A stretch of 64,000 bases of DNA from Bolinopsis microptera (taxonomy: Eukaryota > Ctenophora > Tentaculata > Lobata > Bolinopsidae): the NCBI RefSeq assembly GCF_026151205.1, contig NC_087078.1, forward strand, positions 19,518,265-19,582,264. Reading direction: 5' to 3'. A model generated the notes under the pieces. It searched no databases, was not told the origin of the DNA, and was given only the letters and a program-made list of their open reading frames with translations. Positions 1 to 11,658 of the stretch are shown here, piece by piece. The first letter of the stretch is position 1. Each line of letters opens with the position of its first letter. The translations under genes and the position numbers were made by a program.

Positions 1-232
1 GATGTAATCTAGTATTTGTGGGAGATAGCGATGTAATCTAGTATTTGTGGGAGATAGCGATGTAATCTAGTATTTGTGGGAGATAGCGATGTAATCTAGT
101 ATTTGTGGGAGATAGCGATGTAATCTAGTATTTGTGGGAGATAGCGATGTAATCTAGTATTTGTGGGAGATAGCGATGTAATCTAACTTATTTGTGGGAG
201 ATAGCGATGTAATCTAGTATTTGTGGGAGATA
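1..232. repeat. 29-bp minisatellite, left part
   Basis: Eight head-to-tail copies of a 29-bp unit containing TCTAGTATTTGTGGGAGATA. The same array resumes after the retroelement, so this is the left arm of an interrupted array. It ends in TGTGGGAGATA (222-232), repeated at 3406-3416 as the target-site duplication of the insertion. One unit carries the variant TCTAACTTATT, seen again near 4880, so blocks of units have been copied within the array. Confidence 0.95.
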
Positions 233-3200
233 TAAACAAAAGCTCTAAGAAACAGATGGTAAACAAAGTAAACATTTCTGTCCCCTAATCTTTCTCACAC
301 AAAAGTCATGCAATTTGCATACTTCTCCATTTAACTCTATTTTGAGCGATTAAAGTTAAATAGTTTAAATCACATAAATTATTTAACGATAATTTTCGAA
401 CACTAAGGTCGTGTAGAATCAGTGAGAAAAGGTTTGACTGCGGTCTTCCACGCCGCCCTTGAAGCTGTAAGGTGTTAACAGCAAAAACAAGCGACGAATA
501 GGCTGGACCATCTGTAGGCCCACGCAGTACATGTCCGAGCATCCTCCACCGACTACGAGCCACTTTAGCTGACAATGGTTCGCTATTGCAGCGTTTATAC
601 AAGTTCTTGTTGGAAATGATGTGAGGGTATTTGTAATTCAAAATTGATCGCAGATGACGTCTGTGAGCAATATCTAGTTTTTCCAATACTGATTTAGGGG
701 CAGCCCAGCAAGATGAATTGTACATTAAAACGGATACTACCAGAGCCTCATACAATAGAAGCCTCTTGCTCAGAGGGATCTTATGGTTCCAAGCTTTCTT
801 GTATTTGTTAAACGCGGCATATCCCAGACATATCCTTCTAGAGATGTCCTCCTTGCTACAAAGCATGGAGCCAAGCGTGATACTCTTTCTCCAGAGCTCG
901 TTCCCTGCAATTGGCTTACCCTGATCGTCTTTAGCTCCCTTTTCAGCTAAGTACACATGAGTGAAATCAGTTTTGTCTTCGTTAACGAAGAGATTCCAAT
1001 CTTTAAGGACTTCTGTTGCAATAGGCAACAGCTCCCTCAAATTGTCCTCATCTTCATCATTGAAGTCGATATCATCAGCATACTCACTGTCAAGTGGAAG
1101 ACCGATATCGGTGATAGGTGGGTTAGGCCTATTCATTTCAGTTTCAAGCCTGTTACGGAGGTCACGCAAGGCACCCGCTAAGACAAGTGTGAACAAACAT
1201 CCAGACAGACAGTCACCTTGGAATGCACCGAGAAAACTCTGGAATTCAGCAGACAGTGTACCGTTGATGTTGACTTTGAGCTTGGTGTTGGAAAGCAAAA
1301 GTCTTACCAAACGGACTTCGTCATCATCACAGCCACACTCAACAAGAAGATCGAGGATGGTAGATCGTCGTATAGTGTCAAAGGCACTAGACATATCGAT
1401 CCCCATACGATGGTATTCCCACCTCTTCCTCTGGACAACTGATAACATCACACGCTGGCACCATACAATGTCAGCACATGATCTACCCTGCTTGTAAGCA
1501 CATTGCCATGGACCAGTGAAGGCATTGACTTTATTCTCAATTCTCTTCAAGGTTGCCATTGAAAGAATCTTTCTAACAGCATTTGAGAGAGTGAGGGGTC
1601 GTAGATTCTTCACTGGACCAATGGGCTTATTTGGCTTCTGTAAGGGGGTAATGTTTGCCTGTCCAATGGGGTCAAGGTAGGAATTGGTCTCGAAGCTTCT
1701 ATTGATAATGTCTGCAAAACGTCTGTGTACTGATCCAGTAGAATACTTGAGAAGCTCGTTAGGAATTCCATCTGGGCCGTTAGCTCGACCATTTTTGAGA
1801 CTTCTGGCAGCTGATCCGATTTCTTCACTAGTGAATGGCTTAACTAGTGGGCGAGGAGGTCCTACAAAAGGTTCTAAAGGTGCTTCATCACGAGTAAGTT
1901 GTTGCTCAAGGTACTTAGCAACTACGGCAGCTTTACCAGTGTCTGTTGCAATATTGCACCCTTTCTCATCATGAACACCAATACTAGAAGGGGCTTTAGG
2001 TAAGTTCAGGGTTCGAACAGCTTCAAACATTTTCTTACTATCTGTTGTTGAACTGATGGTATTACAGATAGCATCAGCAGCAGCTGATCGTTTGTTAGAA
2101 AGTCTCTGCTTGATCTGATTGGTGAGGCAGTTAATAGATGATCTAAGTGAGGTTCTGTCTAAAGACTGGTTATCATTAAGCTGCTGTCTCAACAAGTAAC
2201 GCTGGCTAGATAAGTTTTTCACCTCATCATCGTCGCTGCGATTACGTTTCCTGTGTCTGATGACACCAATTGACGATTTTGCAGCATCCTTTATGGACTC
2301 AAGTAAGCCATTCAAGTCTGAATTTGGATCCAGAGCAGAAACAGTGTTACTTAAGTTATCATCTAAGGATTGACGATATTTCACCTGAATGGTGGGGTTC
2401 GAGGTGAGTTCAGAGGTGTTGAACTTTAAGGATGACTTGGAGTGGCGTTTATAGCAAAGACAGATGTCCTTAAAGTCTACTCTAGTGACAACAAATCTGT
2501 GATCAGAGTATGTCAAAGTGCCTGCATAAGATCTAGAATCTTGTAGCATTGGCTTCGACCTACTCCGACACAGGATGAAATCGATCTGAGAATAGACCGG
2601 GATCGTCTTTTTACTATTTCGCCCGGCACTCCAGTCCTTCCTCCAGCCAGTGTAGGTGGTCGTATGTCGAGCAGGATGATAAAAACCAGTGTTGGAGGCA
2701 AAGAGGTCAAATTCTGATAACAAGTCTAACAAGTTTTCCCCCATATCGTTGCGCAAACCCATACCATGTTTACCCATGAAACGACCAAAACCAAAGTCCT
2801 TATCTGAAGTAGTCATTTTTCCCAACTTTGAATTAAAATCCCCCAAAACAAATATCTCAACATTAGCAGGGACATTTAGAGCGTCCCTAACTTGGCCGTA
2901 GAAATTAATCAACAGTTGTTGATCATTTTCTGCAAGTTTCTTGTGTGGCCCATATACATTGACCACCCTACATTTGATAAATTTTCCTGATTTTGTAGGG
3001 AGTTCTAGGTCCAAAAAGCTTACTCGATCACTGATACTGTTCCAGCATACCACATAGTCAATAAATCGGGGACTGATAACAAAACCGAGTCCATAGTGCC
3101 GGCCATTTTTCTGCTCAAACAATAAGAGTTTGTATCCGTTGCTAAGACTGCAAGAATCCGGTTTTACAACCTTAGTCTCCTGAATAGCGCAGATATCTAT

Positions 3201-3405
3201 GCCGTACCGTAGACAATCGGTACCCAGTTGCTCCCGTTTGCTGTGGATGTCGTCTGGATCGTCACAAGAACCGAGGCCACGTATGTTAAAGGTGGCGAAG
3301 CTGATGAGGAGTGTAGCAAACAGGGATCGTCCTGTAGCTGAGGTAAACATTACGGAGGGCGATGTTGTCGTCTCTCCGCCGCTGGCGTTACCCATACGGT
3401 CCATC
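233..3405 (-). mobile_element. Full-length RTE-like non-LTR retrotransposon (copy 1)
   Basis: An insertion of about 3.17 kb in the satellite, bounded by a perfect 11-bp direct repeat TGTGGGAGATA (222-232 and 3406-3416). That repeat is also satellite sequence, so restoring the empty site gives an uninterrupted array. It contains one long ORF and a 3' UTR of about 73 bp. There is no poly(A) tail; the 3' end reads CTTTTGTTTA on the coding strand. The coding start lies one base inside the 5' boundary, so there is practically no 5' UTR. A single ORF with endonuclease and reverse transcriptase and no ORF1 fits RTE-like clades; the exact clade (RTE, Proto2 or a relative) is uncertain. Confidence 0.9.
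306..3404 (-). CDS. Endonuclease-reverse transcriptase of RTE-like retrotransposon (copy 1)
   Basis: Intact 1,032-residue polyprotein. The N-terminal part is an APE-type endonuclease: FATFNIRGLG (from residue 36), QET (75-77), GDFN (188-191), QIDFIL (273-278) and SDHR (300-303) are its catalytic and DNA-binding signatures. The reverse transcriptase fills the middle, with GIDMSSAFDTI, GAFQGDCLSG and the active-site EYADD (about 773-777). The C-terminal part has HRRHLRSIL, RWRMLGHVLR and GRRGRP, usual in RTE-like proteins. No frameshift or stop is present. The protein nicks target DNA and copies its own RNA at the nick. It is homologous end to end to the copy at 24842-27943 but clearly diverged, so the two are not recent duplicates. 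Confidence 0.95.
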   Translation of the reverse strand: MDRMGNASGGETTTSPSVMFTSATGRSLFATLLISFATFNIRGLGSCDDPDDIHSKREQLGTDCLRYGIDICAIQETKVVKPDSCSLSNGYKLLLFEQKNGRHYGLGFVISPRFIDYVVCWNSISDRVSFLDLELPTKSGKFIKCRVVNVYGPHKKLAENDQQLLINFYGQVRDALNVPANVEIFVLGDFNSKLGKMTTSDKDFGFGRFMGKHGMGLRNDMGENLLDLLSEFDLFASNTGFYHPARHTTTYTGWRKDWSAGRNSKKTIPVYSQIDFILCRSRSKPMLQDSRSYAGTLTYSDHRFVVTRVDFKDICLCYKRHSKSSLKFNTSELTSNPTIQVKYRQSLDDNLSNTVSALDPNSDLNGLLESIKDAAKSSIGVIRHRKRNRSDDDEVKNLSSQRYLLRQQLNDNQSLDRTSLRSSINCLTNQIKQRLSNKRSAAADAICNTISSTTDSKKMFEAVRTLNLPKAPSSIGVHDEKGCNIATDTGKAAVVAKYLEQQLTRDEAPLEPFVGPPRPLVKPFTSEEIGSAARSLKNGRANGPDGIPNELLKYSTGSVHRRFADIINRSFETNSYLDPIGQANITPLQKPNKPIGPVKNLRPLTLSNAVRKILSMATLKRIENKVNAFTGPWQCAYKQGRSCADIVWCQRVMLSVVQRKRWEYHRMGIDMSSAFDTIRRSTILDLLVECGCDDDEVRLVRLLLSNTKLKVNINGTLSAEFQSFLGAFQGDCLSGCLFTLVLAGALRDLRNRLETEMNRPNPPITDIGLPLDSEYADDIDFNDEDEDNLRELLPIATEVLKDWNLFVNEDKTDFTHVYLAEKGAKDDQGKPIAGNELWRKSITLGSMLCSKEDISRRICLGYAAFNKYKKAWNHKIPLSKRLLLYEALVVSVLMYNSSCWAAPKSVLEKLDIAHRRHLRSILNYKYPHIISNKNLYKRCNSEPLSAKVARSRWRMLGHVLRGPTDGPAYSSLVFAVNTLQLQGRRGRPQSNLFSLILHDLSVRKLSLNNLCDLNYLTLIAQNRVKWRSMQIA

Positions 3406-6400
3406 TGTGGGAGATAGCGATGTAATCTAGTATTTGTGGGAGATAGCGATGTAATCTAGTATTTGTGGGAGATAGCGCTGTAATCTAGTATTTGTGGGAG
3501 ATAGCGATGTAATCTAGTATTTGTGGGAGATAGCGATGTAATCTAGTATTTGTGGGAGATAGCGATGTAATCTAGTATTTGTGGGAGATAGCGATGTAAT
3601 CTAGTATTTGTGGGAGATAGCGATGTAATCTAGTATTTGTGGGAGATAGCGATGTAATCTAGTATTTGTGGGAGATAGCGATGTAATCTAATATTTGTGG
3701 GAGATAGCGATGTAATCTAGTATTTGTGGGAGATAGCGATGTAATCTAGTATTTGTGGGAGATAGCGATGTAATCTAATATTTGTGGGAGATAGCGATGT
3801 AATCTAGTATTTGTGGGAGATAGCGATGTAATCTAGTATTTGTGGGAGATAGCGATGTAATCTAATATTTGTGGGAGATAGCGATGTTATCTAGTATTTG
3901 TGGGAGATAGCGATGTAATCTAGTATTTGTGGGAGATAGCGATGTAATCTAGTATTTGTGGGAGATAGCGCTGTAATCTAGTATTTGTGGGAGATAGCGC
4001 TGTAATCTAGTATTTGTGGGAGATAGCGATGTAATCTAGTATTTGTGGGAGATAGCGATGTAATCTAGTATTTGTGGGAGATAGCGCTGTAATCTAGTAT
4101 TTGTGGGAGATAGCGATGTAATCTAGTATTTGTGGGAGATAGCGATGTAATCTAGTATTTGTGGGAGATAGCGATGTAATCTAGTATTTGTGGAGATAGC
4201 GATGTAATCTAGTATTTGTGGGAGATAGCGATGTAATCTAGTATTTGTGGGAGATAGCGATGTAATCTAGTATTTGTGGGAGATAGCGATGTAATCTAGT
4301 ATTTGTGGGAGATAGCGATGTAATCTAGTATTTGTGGGAGATAGCGATGTAATCTAGTATTTGTGGGAGATAGCGATGTAATCTAGTATTTGTGGGAGAT
4401 AGCGATGTAATCTAGTATTTGTGGGAGATAGCGATGTAATCTAGTATTTGTGGGAGATAGCGATGTAATCTAGTATTTGTGGGAGATAGCGATGTAATCT
4501 AGTATTTGTGGGAGATAGCGCTGTAATCTAGTATTTGTGGGAGATAGCGATGTAATCTAGTATTTGTGGGAGATAGCGATGTAATCTAGTATTTGTGGGA
4601 GATAGCGATGTAATCTAGTATTTGTGGGAGATAGCGATGTAATCTAGTATCTGTGGGAGATAGCGATGTAATCTAGTATTTGTGGGAGATAGCGATGTAA
4701 TCTAGTATTTGTGGGAGATAGCGATGTAATCTAGTATTTGTGGGAGATAGCGATGTAATCTAGTATTTGTGGGAGATAGCGATGTAATCTAGTATTTGTG
4801 GGAGATAGCGATGTAATCTAGTATTTGTGGGAGATAGCGATGTAATCTAGTATTTGTGGGAGATAGCGATGTAATCTAACTTATTTGTGGGAGATAGCGA
4901 TGTAATCTAGTATTTGTGGGAGATAGCGATGTAATCTAGTATTTGTGGGAGATAGCGATGTAATCTAGTATTTGTGGGAGATAGCGATGTAATCTAGTAT
5001 CTGTGGGAGATAGCGATGTAATCTTGTATTTGTGGGAGATAGCGATGTAATCTAGTATTTGTGGGAGATAGCGCTGTAATCTAGTATTTGTGGGAGATAG
5101 CGATGTAATCTAGTATTTGTGGGAGATAGCGATGAAATCTAGTATTTGTGGGAGATAGCGATGTAATCTTGTATTTGTGGAGATAGCGATGTAATCTAGT
5201 ATTTGTGGGAGATAGCGATGTAATCTAATATTTGTGGGAGATAGCGATGTAATCTAGTATTTGTGGGAGATAGCGATGTAATCTAGTATTTGTGGGAGAT
5301 AGCGATGTAATCTAATATTTGTGGGAGATAGCGATGTTATCTAGTATTTGTGGAGATAGCGATGTAATCTAGTATTTGTGGGAGATAGCGATGTAAGTAT
5401 TGGGAGATCTGTAATCTAGTATTTGTGGGAGATAGCGATGTAATCTAGTATTTGTGGGAGATAGCGATGTAATCTAGTATTGTGGAGATAGCGATGTATC
5501 TAGTATTTGTGGGAGATAGCGCTGTAATCTAGTATTTGTGGGAGATAGCGATGTAATCTAGTATTTGTGGGAGATAGCGATGTAATCTAGTATTTGTGGG
5601 AGATAGCGATGTAATCTAGTATTTGTGGGAGATAGCGATGTAATCTAGTATTTGTGGGAGGATAGCGATGTAATCTAGTATTTGTGGGAGATAGCGATGT
5701 AATCTAGTTTTGTGGGAGATAGCGATGTAATCTAGTATTTGTGGGAGATAGCGCTGTAATCTAGTATTTGTGGGAGATAGCGATGTAATCTAGTATTTGT
5801 GGGAGATAGCGCTGTAATCTAGTATTTGTGGGAGATAGCGATGTAATCTAGTATTTGTGGGAGATAGCGATGTAATCTAGTATTTGTGGGAGATAGCGAT
5901 GTAATCTAGTATTTGTGGGAGATAGCGAGTAATCTAGTATTTGTGGGAGATAGAGATGTAATCATTATTTGGGGGAGATAGCGATGTAATCTAGTATTTG
6001 TGGGAGATAGCGATGTAATCTAGTATTTGTGGGAGATAGCGATGTAATCTAGTATTTGTGGGAGATAGCGATGTAATCTAGTATTTGTGGGAGATAGCGA
6101 TGTAATCTAGTATTTGTGGGAGATAGCGATGTAATCTAGTATTTGTGGGAGATAGCGATGTAATCTAGTATTTGTGGGAGATAGCGATGTAATCTAGTAT
6201 TTGTGGGAGATAGCGATGTAATCTAGTATTTGTGGGAGATAGCGATGTAATCTAGTATTTGTGGGAGATAGCGATGTAATCTAGTATTTGTGGGAGATAG
6301 CGATGTAATCTAGTATTTGTGGGAGATAGCGATGTAATCTAGTATTTGTGGGAGATAGCGATGTAATCTAGTATTTGTGGGAGATAGCGATGTAATCTAG

Positions 6401-8044
6401 TATTTGTGGGAGATAGCGCTGTAATCTAGTATTTGTGGGGATAGCGATGTAATCTAGTATTTGTGGGAGATAGCGATGTAATCTAGTATTTGTGGGAGAT
6501 AGCGATGTAATCTAGTATTTGTGGGAGATAGCGATGTAATCTAGTATTGTGGGAGATAGCGATGGTAATCTAGTATTTGTGGGAGATAGCGATGTAATCT
6601 AGTATTTGTGGGAGATAGCGATGTAATCTAGTATTTGTGGGAGATAGCGAAATGTAATCTACGTATCTTGCTGTGGGAGATAGCGATGTAATCTAGTATT
6701 TTTGGGACGATAGCGATGTAATCTAGTATTTGTGGGAGATCGCCGACTGTAATCTAGTAATTGTGGGCAGATCGCGCTGAAATCTCGTACTTTGTGGGAC
6801 GATAGCGCTGTCAATCTAGATTTGTGGTAGATAGGCGATGTAACTCTAGTATTTGTGAGGAGATAGCGCTGTAATCTCGTCTTTGTGGGAGATAGCGCTT
6901 GTAATCAAGTATTTGTGGGAGATAGCGATGTAATCTAGTATTAGTGGACGAATAGCGCTGTAATCTAGTAATGTGGGAGATAGCGATGTAATCTAGTGTA
7001 TTGTAATGGGATGATAGCGATGTAATCCTAGTATTTGTGGGAGATAGCGATTGTAATCTAGTATTTGTGGGAGATAGCGATGTAATCTAGTATTTGTGGG
7101 AGATAGCGATGTATCTAGTATTTGTGGGAGATAGAGATGTAATCTAGTATTTGTGGGAGATAGCGATGTAATCTAGTATTTGTGGGAGATAGAGATGTAA
7201 TCTAGTATTTGTGGGAGATAGCGATGTAATCTAGTATTTGTGGGAGATAGCGATGTAATCTAGTATTTGTGGGAGATAGCGATGTAATCTAGTATTTGTG
7301 GGAGATAGAGATGTAATCTAATATTTGTGGGAGATAGTGATGTAATCTAGTATTTGTGGGAGATAGCGATGTAATCTAGTATTTGTGGGAGATAGAGATG
7401 TAATCTAATAATTTGTGTGAGATAGCGATGTAATCTAGTATTTTGTGGGAGATAGCGATGTAATCTAGTATTTGTGGAGATAGCGCTGTAATCTAGTATT
7501 TGTGGGAGATAGCGATGTAATCTAGTATTTGTGGGAGATAGCGATGTAATCTAGTATTTGTGGGAGATAGCGATGTAATCTAGTATTTGTGGGAGATAGC
7601 GATGTAATCTAGTATTTGTGGGAGATAGCGATGTAATCTAGTATTTGTGGGAGATAGCGATGTAATCTAGTATTTGTGGGAGATAGCGATGTAATCTAGT
7701 ATTTGTGGGAGATAGCGCTGTAATCTAGTATTTGTGGGAGATAGCGATGTAATCTAGTATTTGTGGGAGATAGAGATGTAATCTAGTATTTGTGGGAGAT
7801 AGCGATGTAATCTAGTATTTGTGGGAGATTAGCGATGTAATCTAATATTTGTGGAGGATAGCGCTGTAATCTAGTATTTGTGGGAGATAGCGATGTAATC
7901 TAGTATTTGTGGGAGATAGCGATGTAATCTAGTATTTGTGGGAGATAGCGATGTAATCTAGTATTTGTGGGAGATAGCGATGTAATCTAGTATTTGTGGG
8001 AGATAGCGATGTAATCTAGTATTTGTGGGAGATAGCGATGTAAT
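3406..8044. repeat. 29-bp minisatellite, right part (about 160 units)
   Basis: Continuation of the 29-bp array. Most units are identical apart from recurrent single-base variants (GATGTAATC/GCTGTAATC, TAGTATT/TAATATT, TAGCG/TAGAG). Between about 6640 and 7030 the units are suddenly riddled with small insertions and deletions, then the array becomes regular again. It ends at TAATTTCTAATATTCGCG. No coding function is suggested. It probably lies in an intron of, or just upstream of, the CCDC88-like gene. Confidence 0.95.
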
Positions 8045-9528
8045 TTCTAATATTCGCGAAAATACCCCGCTAACTGAATCCAGCATGCTACAATTTAGCC
8101 CTGACCACATCAACCAATCAATGTAACGGAATTAAGAGTAGCTAGCTGGCTTACCTCTAGAAATACGATACCAAGTGCTCTGTAACTTTATCAAGTGCAG
8201 CACTTGAGTTGTGGGTTGGTTAGCTACAATATCTGGGGGGCCGGGGGGGGGGGGGGGGGGGGGGGGGGGTACACTACACACAATATCTGGCAACGGTGCT
8301 ACTTTATGAATCAGAATTTGTTGAGGGAAGCCGATCCATGTTTATTGTTTATGAAGTTTTCAGGTTGATTTCTAAATCGTTGTCTATTTTAAGGTTATGA
8401 TTACTTATCATATTTGATATTAGGAATATGAACAGTGCCAAGATAACCGAAATAACTGATAACTAAATAACCTTCAATGCCTCAGTGATTGTCGTGTGAT
8501 AAGCATTAAACACCATGCTAAGATCACCGTATAACTTGTTTTCTTAGAAATACATTACCGTGCACGTGGTCTATAACTGCGCTACCTGGCCGTCTATACC
8601 GAGCTGTAAATTAAAGTAACACTTAATAAACATGTTAATAGTCTTGTTAATTACCGTTATTGCACTGATCACCTAATAGTAATATTGATATGATTAGATT
8701 ATGAAAGGCGTGTTGTGTACAATCTAGAAATACCCACGAGGCTTTAATGAGAATGCTCAAGGGAATTGGGACCTGGGACCTGTACAACTTTCCCTTATCA
8801 CCTGCTGAGTGCTGAGGACTGACAGCCATCCACCAGGCACCTAGGGGCCGGGGGGAGTAGGGGCGGGACCTGCTGAGTGCTGAGTGCTGAGGACTGACAG
8901 CCATGCAGGGGCCGGGGGGAGTAGGGGCGGGACTTAACGTCCGTGTATAAAACGCTGTTCACTGCATTGGCAATTATTACAAACAATGCGATAGACATTG
9001 TACTATGTCCCATTCTCATAAAGGATCATGCAGGTAGGTGGCTGAACTACTAGACAAAACTAGATTAGTTCCAGGTCAGGTTAGTTATAATTAACTTAGT
9101 TAGTTCTGCTAAGAGAAGAGAAAACCAACTCTCTTACCTGTACATGATGGGACGAATGCCAGGGGGTATAAGACCAGTTCTAATTAGATATAAGAGTGGT
9201 TGTCATGGTTACTGTAAGGGTGAGCAATGAGCCCTCCATTTGGTCATCTTTTGGTTTTGTGTTAATAGGGGGGGGGGGCCTAATAAACCATTCCAGTTCC
9301 AGTTTCCAAGTTGGATTGACACACATTAAAGCCGGTGAGCATGAGACATGGTTCATCATCACATTCGTTATTACTGGGAAGTGCAAAATGCACACTGTAA
9401 TTCGAGAGAGTTCGACGAATTATAAAGTGAATTTTACCACCAAACCCAACCAATGTTAATTAAAGGGAAAAATTTGTACAGCAAAGTGATAATTCCTTGT
9501 ATTTAGTTAACTTCGACCTGTCTGAAGT
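8045..9528. other. Non-coding stretch with a G tract and a 70-bp duplication
   Basis: No recognisable exon or gene. It holds a G homopolymer of about 27 bases (8243-8269). It also holds an imperfect direct duplication around 8799-8935 whose two copies share GAGGACTGACAGCCAT and a GC-rich block GGGGCCGGGGGGAGTAGGGG. Short ORFs here lack domains and overlap the repeats. Confidence 0.6.
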
Positions 9529-9632
9529 ACCAGTCACGTACCAGTCACGTACCAGTCACGTAATTTACACGTGCCAGTCACGTACCAGTCACGTACCAGT
9601 CACGTAATTTACACGTGCCAGTCACGTGCTAG
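9529..9632. repeat. 11-bp tandem repeat with CACGT cores
   Basis: Repeats of GTACCAGTCAC in blocks of three, separated by AATTTACACGTGCCAGTC, so a higher-order unit is itself repeated. Each unit carries a CACGT half E-box. Confidence 0.9.
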
Positions 9633-9956
9633 TTACAGAAACTGAAGTTTTGCCGACGTGCGAGGGGAACTAATTACCACCAATCAGCTCTGTTTTCTGC
9701 TGCTTTCTACTGATTACTATTTACTGTTTGTAGTGTACACTGTACAGTTAGACACAGTTGTTGGATACTGCTATCTCTCTACTTCTCTGAAGATGGCATG
9801 CAGATGAAATAAACAATAAACATAATTCGTTATCAGTATAATTGTAAGAAAGTATAAATTATTAATTAATTGGCAAAGATAACATCAGCACTGCTGCACT
9901 AATTATAATGAATAGATAATCTGCTTACAAGTTACAATGAAATAGTTATCTGCTTA

Positions 9957-10600
9957 ACCCAGCTAGCCTTAACCCAGCTAGCACCGACCCAGCTAGCACC
10001 GACCCAGCTAGCACCGACCCAGCTAGCACCGACCCAGCTAGCACCGGACCCAGCTAGCACCGACCCAGCTAGCACCGACCCAGCTAGCAACCGACCCAGC
10101 TAGCACCGACCCAGCTAGCACCGACCCAGCTAGCACCCGACCCAGCTAGCACCGACCCAGCTAGCACCGACCCCAGCTAGCACCGACCCAGCTAGCACCG
10201 ACCCAGCTAGCACCGACCCAGCTAGCACCGACCCGCTAGCACCGACCCAGCTAGCACCGACCCAGCTAGCACCGACCCAGCTAGCACCCGACCCAGCTAG
10301 CACCGACCCAGCTAGCACCGACCCAGCTAGCACCGACCCAGCTAGCACCCGACCAGCTAGCACCGACCCAGCTGCTCCGACCCAGCTAGCACCGACCCAG
10401 CTAGCACCGACCCAGCTAGCACCGACCCAGCTAGCACCGACCCAGCTAGCACCGACCCAGCTAGCACCGACCCAGCTAGCACCGACCCAGCTAGCACCCG
10501 ACCCCTGCCTAGCACCGACCCAGCTAGCACCGACCCAGCTAGCACCGACCCAGCTAGCACCGACCCAGCTAGCACCGACCCAGCTAGCACCGACCCTGCT
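9957..10600. repeat. 15-bp minisatellite (GACCCAGCTAGCACC)
   Basis: Over 40 copies of GACCCAGCTAGCACC with occasional one-base gains. The period is a multiple of three and free of stops, so long repetitive ORFs appear in several frames (GASWV-type on the - strand). These are by-products, not genes. Each unit contains the palindrome GCTAGC. Confidence 0.95.
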
Positions 10601-10611
10601 CTGGTAGACTA

Positions 10612-10880
10612 GAGCAGCCCTGCAAGTGTGCACTGCTTTAGTGTGCACTGCTTTAGGCTGTAGCCTCCCTGCAAGTGTGCAATGCTTTAGTGTGCACTGC
10701 AAGTGTGCACTGCTTTAGTGTGCACTGCAAGTGTGCACTGCTTTAGAGCCCTGCAAGTGTGCACTGCTTTAGGCTGTAACCTCCCTGCAAGTGTGCACTG
10801 CTTTAGTGTGCACTGCAAGTGTGCACTGCTTTAGAGCCCTGCAAGTGTGCACTGCTTTAGGCTCCCCCCCTTTAGGCTGT
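10612..10880. repeat. Complex repeat based on CTGCAAGTGTGCACTGCTTTAG
   Basis: Units built from GCAAGTGTGCACTGCTTTAG, alternating with TGTGCACTGC and GGCTGTAACCTCC blocks, arranged irregularly. It directly follows the 15-bp array. No coding potential. Confidence 0.85.
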
Positions 10881-11230
10881 AACCTTCCGTTTAAAGGAAC
10901 GCCGACCCGTGAAACACAACTTGGCATTGAGAGTTGCTCGTTGTTTTGGAGAAACGCTTCAAATGTCTGTACACTATTGTTGTGCGTTCTTTGACACGGG
11001 GAGACAGGGCTTAACTGCGGCCGTGTGGTTCTTTGTAAGGGCAGGAATAAAGGAACTGTTTGAAAAGTAGCTAGACTAAAGATAAATTAATAAGTTTTTG
11101 ACTAACTTTCCCTAATTAGCCGGGAAAATTGTTCTTGGACGGTTCCTAGCCGGTGGTTAGCTTACTTCCCAGCTTTCCGGCCCAACAGCAACGTTTTATA
11201 TAACAATAACAATGTTCAGAAATGTGGAAG

Positions 11231-11542
11231 TAAAATTTGAACTGTTTCGTAACTCAAACTGCAGGAGTAACATTTGAACTGTTTCTTAACTCAAACTGCA
11301 GGAGTAACATTTGAACTGTTTCGTAACTCAAACTGCAGGAGTAACATTTGAACTGTTTCGTAACTCAAACTGCAGGAGTAACATTTGAACTGTTTCGTAA
11401 CTCAAACTGCAGGAGTAACATTTGAACTGTTTCTTAACTCAAACTGCAGGAGTAACATTTGAACTGTTTCTTAACTCAAACTGCAGGAGTAACATTTGAA
11501 CTGTTTCGTAACTCAAACTGCAGGAGTAACATTTGAACTGTT
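11231..11542. repeat. 37-bp minisatellite ending at a splice acceptor
   Basis: About eight copies of a 37-bp unit containing GAACTGTTTCGTAACTCAAA and CTGCAGGAG. The last partial unit (TAACATTTGAACTGTT) runs straight into ACAG of the acceptor of the first visible exon. The upstream branch-point region of that acceptor is therefore itself repeat sequence. Confidence 0.9.
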
Positions 11543-11546
11543 ACAG

Positions 11547-11658
11547 ATCTCCAGCAAGATTCACCATGTCCCGGATAAATAAAGATGTTGGAGATGATCC
11601 TAAACAACGAATCGAAAACCTCAACTCCCTCCTGAAAAATCTCATATTTTATTACGAA
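11547..11658 (+). CDS. CCDC88: CCDC88-like exon 1 of window (Hook domain)
   Basis: Encodes SPARFTMSRINKDVGDDPKQ and IENLNSLLKNLIFYYE, matching the Hook-domain helix of CCDC88 proteins that reads like QRINKHVNNDVNLRIQNL. The acceptor is TTACAG. The first base completes a codon begun upstream, so this is not the true first exon. The donor is GAA|GTAAAT, phase 0. Confidence 0.85.

Noticed and set aside
3406-8044. CRISPR array
   Set aside because: The regular spacing comes from tandem repeats without unique spacers, in a eukaryotic intron-rich setting.
10130-10702. 190-codon - strand ORF of GASWV repeats
   Set aside because: Produced by the 15-bp minisatellite; several frames are open and unit errors shift the frame repeatedly.
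8045-11546. First exon of the CCDC88-like gene
   Set aside because: No segment encodes the expected N-terminal Hook residues in any frame, so the start is taken to lie outside the window.
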